Below, piece by piece: positions 59,847 through 64,000 of a stretch of 64,000 nt of DNA. Position numbers and translations under genes: made by a program. Source of the DNA: Flavobacteriales bacterium UBA2669 (lineage in GTDB: Bacteria > Bacteroidota > Bacteroidia > Flavobacteriales_E > Vicingaceae). The notes under the pieces were generated by a model. The model did no database searches, was not told where the DNA came from, and was given only the letters and a program-made list of their open reading frames with translations. The DNA lies in the NCBI GenBank assembly GCA_002359215.1, contig DEMN01000012.1:419669-483668 (forward strand), in the 5' to 3' direction. Within the stretch, counting starts at the first letter, position 1, and every line of letters starts with the position of its first letter.

Positions 59847-61487
59847 CTACAAAATACACGTTTTTTCTTTTAGGATTACATTTAATATAGAGTGATTTAA
59901 GGAATAATCTACTGCTAAATCTATAAGATGTACACCATCGCTATTTAAGCATTTTTCAATTGTTGCTACTAATTCATCATCGTTGGTAGGTCTGTGCCCT
60001 ACAGCTCCGTAGCTTTCTGCATACTTTACAAAATCAGGATTAGCATAATCAAGTCCGTAGCTTTCAAAGCCCATTCCTTCTTGTTTCCATTTAATCATTC
60101 CATAAGCATTATCATTTAAAATAATAACTACCAAGTTTAATTTTAAACGAACTGCCGTTTCCATTTCTTGAGAGTTCATCATAAAACCACCATCACCACA
60201 AACAGCTACCACTTTTCTTTCGGGATAAATTATTTTTGCCATCATAGCCGCAGGTAATCCAGCTCCCATTGTGGCTAAGGCATTATCCAATAAAAGTGTA
60301 TTTCTTTGGTAACATTTGTAGTTTCTAGCAAACCAAATTTTATAAATTCCATTATCAAGCGATACAATTCCATCATCAGGAATAAGTTTTCTCATTACAT
60401 TTACCAATCGTTGAGGTAAAGTAGGAAAACGTTTATCCTGAGCATATTTGGACAAATGCATTTCCACTTCGTTGGTAATTCTTTCATAATATGAAAAATC
60501 CCAATTGGGTGAATTAGTAATGGTTTTAGACATTTGTTCAATGGAATCATCAATATCTCCAACTACATTTAGTTGAGGAAAGTAAACAGCATCTACTTGA
60601 GCAGGAAAGTAATTGATATGAATGACTTTTGTGCCGCCATGTTCCATAAAAAATGGTGGTTTTTCAATTACATCATGACCAACATTAATGATTAAATCGG
60701 CTCTGTTGATGGCACAATGCAAGAAATCACTATCAGAAAGAGCTGCTGTACCTAAATATAGTTTATGTCTTTCGTCAACCACACCTTTTCCCATTTGAGT
60801 ATTGAAAAAAGGCATACCTGTTTTTTCAACAAAATCAGTAAGGGCTTTACTTGTATTTTTTCTGTTAGCTCCTGCGCCAATTAATAATAGTGGCATTTTA
60901 GCTTTTTCTATCATTTCTACGGCTTGTTGAATTACTTTTTCATCAGCAGTAGGAATGCTACAATCAGATACTTCAAAAACCTGATTAGCAACATCTTCAA
61001 TAGCAATATCTTCAGGTAATTCTAAATGAACTGCTCCTGGACGTTCTTCTGTAGCCAAACGAAAACATTCTCTTACTAAAGGAGCAATATTATTGGCATT
61101 CACAATTTGCTTGGTAAATTTGGTAATGGGTCTCATTAAATCAACAATATCAACAATTTGAAACCTTCCTTGCTTACTTTTCTTGATAGGTTTCTGACCT
61201 GTAATCATAAACATTGGCATTCCACCAAGTTGAGCATAAGCCGCTGGAGTAACAAAGTTAGTAGCCCCAGGACCTAACGTAGCAATACAAACACCAGGTT
61301 TGCCTGTTAACCTGCCATAAGTTGCAGCCATAAAACCTGCACCTTGTTCATGTCGAGTAATTATAAGTTGAATAGATGAGTTTTTTAAGGAATTAAGAAA
61401 ATCTAAGTTTTCTTCACCCGGAACACCAAAAATGTATTTTACGCCTTCGTTTTCGAGTGCTTTAATAAATAAATCAGATGCTTTCAT
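59847..61487 (-). CDS. Acetolactate synthase-like thiamine-diphosphate enzyme
   Basis: 546 aa. ThDP-activating Glu in FGVPGEENLDFLNSL; the PYR, middle (LLLIGAGANRKNTSKAL) and PP domains are in the usual order; ThDP-Mg motif CGDGGFMMNSQE...NDN (about 425-455). It resembles the catabolic AlsS or large-subunit IlvB group, and no small subunit (ilvN) is adjacent. It could make acetolactate from pyruvate or decarboxylate another 2-oxo acid. The ALDH gene next to it favours an aldehyde-releasing or 2-oxo-acid-degrading role, but this is not proved. An inverted repeat lies upstream at 61525-61545. Confidence 0.85.
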   Translation of the reverse strand: MKASDLFIKALENEGVKYIFGVPGEENLDFLNSLKNSSIQLIITRHEQGAGFMAATYGRLTGKPGVCIATLGPGATNFVTPAAYAQLGGMPMFMITGQKPIKKSKQGRFQIVDIVDLMRPITKFTKQIVNANNIAPLVRECFRLATEERPGAVHLELPEDIAIEDVANQVFEVSDCSIPTADEKVIQQAVEMIEKAKMPLLLIGAGANRKNTSKALTDFVEKTGMPFFNTQMGKGVVDERHKLYLGTAALSDSDFLHCAINRADLIINVGHDVIEKPPFFMEHGGTKVIHINYFPAQVDAVYFPQLNVVGDIDDSIEQMSKTITNSPNWDFSYYERITNEVEMHLSKYAQDKRFPTLPQRLVNVMRKLIPDDGIVSLDNGIYKIWFARNYKCYQRNTLLLDNALATMGAGLPAAMMAKIIYPERKVVAVCGDGGFMMNSQEMETAVRLKLNLVVIILNDNAYGMIKWKQEGMGFESYGLDYANPDFVKYAESYGAVGHRPTNDDELVATIEKCLNSDGVHLIDLAVDYSLNHSILNVILKEKTCIL

Positions 61488-61524
61488 GTGAGCTTTTTAG
61501 TTTGTGGTTAGATAAAAACAAAAG

Positions 61525-61545
61525 TCAACAAACTTTTTTTGTTGA
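61525..61545. promoter_or_regulatory. Inverted repeat before the ThDP enzyme gene (possible operator)
   Basis: TCAACAAA (61525-61532), spacer CTTTT, TTTGTTGA (61538-61545): a perfect 8+8 dyad about 38 nt upstream of the start at 61487. It could be a repressor site or a leader hairpin. Confidence 0.35.
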
Positions 61546-61631
61546 GATTTTTTTAATCGTTTAATTTATACACAATCCAAAAGCTTTTAATAACAATTTG
61601 ATTTTTTGGCTTAAATAAATTGATTTTAAAT

Positions 61632-61673
61632 AAAAACGCTTGGATGACAATTAAAATTCATCCAAGCGTTTTT
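61632..61673 (-). terminator. Rho-independent terminator of the metzincin-like gene
   Basis: AAAAACGCTTGGATGA (61632-61647) pairs with TCATCCAAGCGTTTTT (61658-61673) around CAATTAAAAT, a 16-bp stem. On the minus strand it lies directly after the stop codon at 61681. Confidence 0.9.
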
Positions 61674-61680
61674 CTGTACT

Positions 61681-62421
61681 CTACTTGCCGCCATTATTTC
61701 TTAAGTCAGTAATACAATTTTGATCTAATTCAGGAATATTTCCTCCAACTAAGTTATCAATAATATCGGTAGTTTCCATTTTATAATACATTAAACAGGT
61801 GTCATTATCGCAATGGTGTCCGTGATCGTTATCCTGATGATTGGTTTGCATAGAGGTGCCATTATTTACTAACCCTAATACATGACCAAATTCGTGATTG
61901 ACAATTGTGGTTTCCAATACTTCATTAGTCGGCTGCGTAATTCCACCGGAATAATCACTAACTGTTTTTTGAAATATTGCTATAGATGTTTTTCCATAAG
62001 CCATTCCTAAATATTTTGTATTATCAGTGTCCTGAATATAACCTGCGTCTAAGAATAATATGTGAGCAGTTAAAATATCTCCTAAAGGAAAGTGCTTTCT
62101 ATGCATTTTTTCCAAATAAACTACATCGCTATGAGAGAATGAAGATTTTCTTGGAGAAGGAATGCTTTTCATGGTTACTTTTACTCCTTTAGGTTTATTT
62201 AATCTTGCAGAAAGAAAGGTAACCATATTATTTACTGTTTCTTGAGTTGGCATATAACCTTGAACATAGCTAATTTCTACAACTAACATCTTATATTTTT
62301 TGCCAGATAAGAAGTCTATAGGCTCTATATAACCTGAATTAGGTTTAAATGAGTTGTCCTTTTTACATCCAAAAGTAACATTGAAAATAACTAATAGGAT
62401 GATGATTCTTAAGTAGTTCAT
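61681..62421 (-). CDS. Metzincin-like zinc metalloprotease lipoprotein
   Basis: 246 aa. Lipoprotein signal MNYLRIIILLVIFNVTFGC (Cys19). Zinc motif HEFGHVLGLVN with His176, Glu177, His180 and Gly183; the third ligand position (186) is Asn instead of His or Asp. About 20 residues later comes HCDNDTCLMYY (His203, Cys204, Cys209, Met211), which matches the HC-x4-C-x-M block that in archaemetzincins directly follows the third His. A similar layout occurs in a Bacteroidota 'membrane metalloprotease' group. The third zinc ligand may be one of His195, His200, His202 or His203. Probably an envelope protease. Confidence 0.8.
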   Translation of the reverse strand: MNYLRIIILLVIFNVTFGCKKDNSFKPNSGYIEPIDFLSGKKYKMLVVEISYVQGYMPTQETVNNMVTFLSARLNKPKGVKVTMKSIPSPRKSSFSHSDVVYLEKMHRKHFPLGDILTAHILFLDAGYIQDTDNTKYLGMAYGKTSIAIFQKTVSDYSGGITQPTNEVLETTIVNHEFGHVLGLVNNGTSMQTNHQDNDHGHHCDNDTCLMYYKMETTDIIDNLVGGNIPELDQNCITDLRNNGGK

Positions 62422-62475
62422 TATATTTTAGTTTTAAGATTAATAAATTTTATTAATGTCAAGTTTAGTTTGTGT

Positions 62476-63021
62476 TTAGTAATATTCAACATTTTTTATT
62501 TTAATAACGGGTTTTAGTTTAAACGATCCATCACCTTCAATTACAATAGATTGTTCTGCATCAAAATCTACTAAAATACTTATAGTTTTATTGGCTACTA
62601 TACTAAATGGAGTAACAATTTTCAAACCTGTTTCATCTTGGCTAGATAATTTTAGTGGATAGATAGAATCTGTTGTGACAACGGTGTTTTGTTGTCCTAA
62701 AATTAATCTCATTTGGGTAATTTTTCCTATAGATAAATCTTGAGGATCTGCAATTACTACCGAAACATTATTTTGCAAGTCGAGTAAGTTGTAAATTCCG
62801 GCATTGGTATTTAAAGTTACCCAACCATTATTACTGTTGTTATTGTTGGCATAATGTACTTGAATCTCTTGAACTTCAACATTTACTTGCGTGAAGTTTG
62901 CTGGAGCATCAGTCATTTTTACCATCATTTTACCTTTGTTTACCTCATCTTTGGTACATCCAATAATAAATAATCCTATTGTTAGTGCCGTTAGTATAAA
63001 CATTTTTATCATTGTTTTCAT
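62476..63021 (-). CDS. DUF4382 lipoprotein
   Basis: 181 aa. Signal ending LFIIGC (Cys22). The DUF4382 beta-sandwich begins KMMVKMTDAPANFTQVNVEV, with VNVEVQEIQVHY, GIYNLLDLQNNVSVVIADPQ, and a C-terminal strand GDGSFKLKPVIKIKNVEYY. Family members are common envelope lipoproteins of unknown role. Lies between a barrel-like protein and a metzincin-like lipoprotein on the same strand. Confidence 0.85.
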   Translation of the reverse strand: MKTMIKMFILTALTIGLFIIGCTKDEVNKGKMMVKMTDAPANFTQVNVEVQEIQVHYANNNNSNNGWVTLNTNAGIYNLLDLQNNVSVVIADPQDLSIGKITQMRLILGQQNTVVTTDSIYPLKLSSQDETGLKIVTPFSIVANKTISILVDFDAEQSIVIEGDGSFKLKPVIKIKNVEYY

Positions 63022-63056
63022 GGTTCTAATTTTTAAGATGTTATAATAAATTATTA

Positions 63057-63593
63057 TTAAAAGGTTACTTTAATTCCTAGTCCAGGATCTAAGGAAGTCC
63101 AAACTCGACCGTTAGAAATTACTTCAACGTAAGGTTTAACGTCTAAACTAAAAGCAAATGGAATAGAGGGGATTTTGTACTCCATACCTATAATACCATC
63201 AACTCCTAAACCTACATTACCTTCATTGTACCTGTAATATCTATCATTTCTGTAATAAACTAATCTTCTTCCAGCTTCAAAAGCTACGTGACCACCAGCA
63301 CCATAGTACCAATTTAGCCCATCTACATCAAAAGCAGGAACGTGTTTTTCATACAATAATGTAGCACTTAAACCATGACTCCAAAAGCCTATAATTCCTT
63401 CTAAAGCACTACTACTACTTACAAATTGTTTAATGGTTAATCCAGATGTTTCTCCGGCTCTTAAACCAATTGCAGTTTTATAGTTGGTTGAATTAATTGC
63501 TAAATCGGGCATTTTATCACCGTCTTGAGCGTTTACATTAGCAGTTATAAAAACTGCAATTAATACTGTGGATAAAATTTTTGTTGTTTTCAT
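63057..63593 (-). CDS. Secreted, probably outer-membrane protein
   Basis: 178 aa. Signal peptide MKTTKILSTVLIAVFITANV. The mature part has Gly-rich amphipathic strands (YKTAIGLRAGETSGLTIK, LSATLLYEKHVPAF, WYYGAGGHVAFEAGRRLVYY) and ends SLDPGLGIKVTF with a terminal Phe, as in small barrels. Not recognised. It lies 36 nt upstream of the DUF4382 gene in the same direction and may share a transcript. Confidence 0.75.
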   Translation of the reverse strand: MKTTKILSTVLIAVFITANVNAQDGDKMPDLAINSTNYKTAIGLRAGETSGLTIKQFVSSSSALEGIIGFWSHGLSATLLYEKHVPAFDVDGLNWYYGAGGHVAFEAGRRLVYYRNDRYYRYNEGNVGLGVDGIIGMEYKIPSIPFAFSLDVKPYVEVISNGRVWTSLDPGLGIKVTF

Positions 63594-64000
63594 GATTTTA
63601 AGTTTTTATAGTTTGATTATCTTTGAGACTAACTACGTACCAAATCCGTATTGTTTTTATAAATAATTGAAAAACAATTGTTTGTGATTGTGTTTAATTG
63701 TGTCATTTTTTCAATAATGAAAAATAGTTTTCAAAATGAAAAAGATAATTATTGCTTTTTTGTGATAGTAAATAGTAATGAGGATAACTTTATAGTTATT
63801 TTCTTTTAGTTCAAAGCTGATCTTTGAATTATGGGTAATTATATTGGAGGAGGTTGTAATATATCCTAATACTAAAAGTATTACTTTTTTAACAAAACTT
63901 AGTAAAATGAAATTAGAGAAACATAATTTAATTGAGTTATTTGCCTATTATGAATATATATAATAATAGTCAAAATTTTAAACAGAACATCCCGAAGTTT
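63594..64000. other. Intergenic, 407 nt to the window edge
   Basis: No gene could be supported. A perfect hairpin TTCAAAG (63810-63816), CTGAT, CTTTGAA (63822-63828) is present. An 18-codon frame starts at 63907 (MKLEKHNLIELFAYYEYI) but has no other support. The promoter of the 63057 gene should be in the left part; no clear TAnnTTTG was found. Confidence 0.4.

Noticed and set aside
63907..63963. 18-codon frame near the right edge
   Set aside because: No promoter, homology or composition signal beyond chance.
1..64000. CRISPR arrays, prophage, integron or transposon
   Set aside because: No regularly spaced repeats, integrase, transposase or phage structural genes were seen on either strand.

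Overview
The window looks like a chromosomal segment of a low-GC Bacteroidota bacterium, probably Flavobacteriales-like. Evidence: at least four proteins carry type IX secretion (T9SS) C-terminal sorting domains. A PorP/SprF-type barrel sits beside a PKD adhesin with a type B sorting signal. Many lipoproteins follow a C-S-K/D pattern after the lipobox. Promoters fit the Bacteroidota -7 box TAnnTTTG rather than an E. coli -10, and there are no obvious Shine-Dalgarno sites. Only one RNA gene was found (tRNA-Lys-UUU). No rRNA, CRISPR array, integrase, transposase or phage module was seen. The species cannot be fixed from sequence alone.

Layout: 1-2176 is a minus-strand group with an alpha/beta-hydrolase-like protein and envelope proteins. 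2408-6262 holds tRNA-Lys, a GNAT-like protein, an SDR, a MOSC protein, an MmcQ/YjbR protein and a QueD-type enzyme. 6281-7794 is an ECF sigma/anti-sigma pair divergent from a small membrane protein, with matching ECF-type promoter motifs facing both ways. 7845-8005 is a long foldback element. 8131-10914 is tyrosine catabolism: hmgA, a four-helix-bundle cassette between complementary arms, and a 4-hydroxyphenylpyruvate dioxygenase gene interrupted by an in-frame TAG. 11078-14714 has a small membrane protein, then hisS-hutH (4-nt overlap) and a DUF4440-like lipoprotein. 14853-18347 is a large secreted M43-like metalloprotease.

18380-26462 mixes housekeeping genes (DUF423, saccharopine dehydrogenase-like, futalosine hydrolase mqnB, pcm) with an envelope-sugar group (Gfo/Idh/MocA, lipoproteins, undecaprenyl-phosphate sugar transferase, glycosyltransferase). 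27640-32220 is a metal/redox-looking locus on the minus strand: a CxGKC-motif small protein, an outer-membrane barrel, two MbnP-family lipoproteins and a di-heme MauG/MbnH-type peroxidase. This is the most system-like accessory block. 32282-38713 has a T9SS subtilase, TerC, DUF2235, an alpha/beta hydrolase and a lipoprotein. 38855-39727 is a membrane-tethered winged-helix regulator, with 10-bp-phased direct repeats in the divergent region before it.

39757-48124 contains an MFS transporter, recX, a small membrane protein, and the PorP - PKD adhesin - OmpA surface block. 48239-57505 carries a Wzx-like flippase, nhaA, holA, AMP nucleosidase, an RluA-type pseudouridine synthase and an MscS channel. 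57722-63593 has an aldehyde dehydrogenase next to an acetolactate-synthase-like ThDP enzyme, a metzincin-like lipoprotein, a DUF4382 lipoprotein and outer-membrane proteins.

The observations most worth checking are the amber codon in hppD, the IVS-like four-helix cassette, the divergent ECF promoter pair, the foldback element at 7845-8005, the duplicated MbnP locus with its recurring hairpins, and the phased repeats beside the membrane-tethered regulator. All functional statements come from reading motifs and context; no database search was run.
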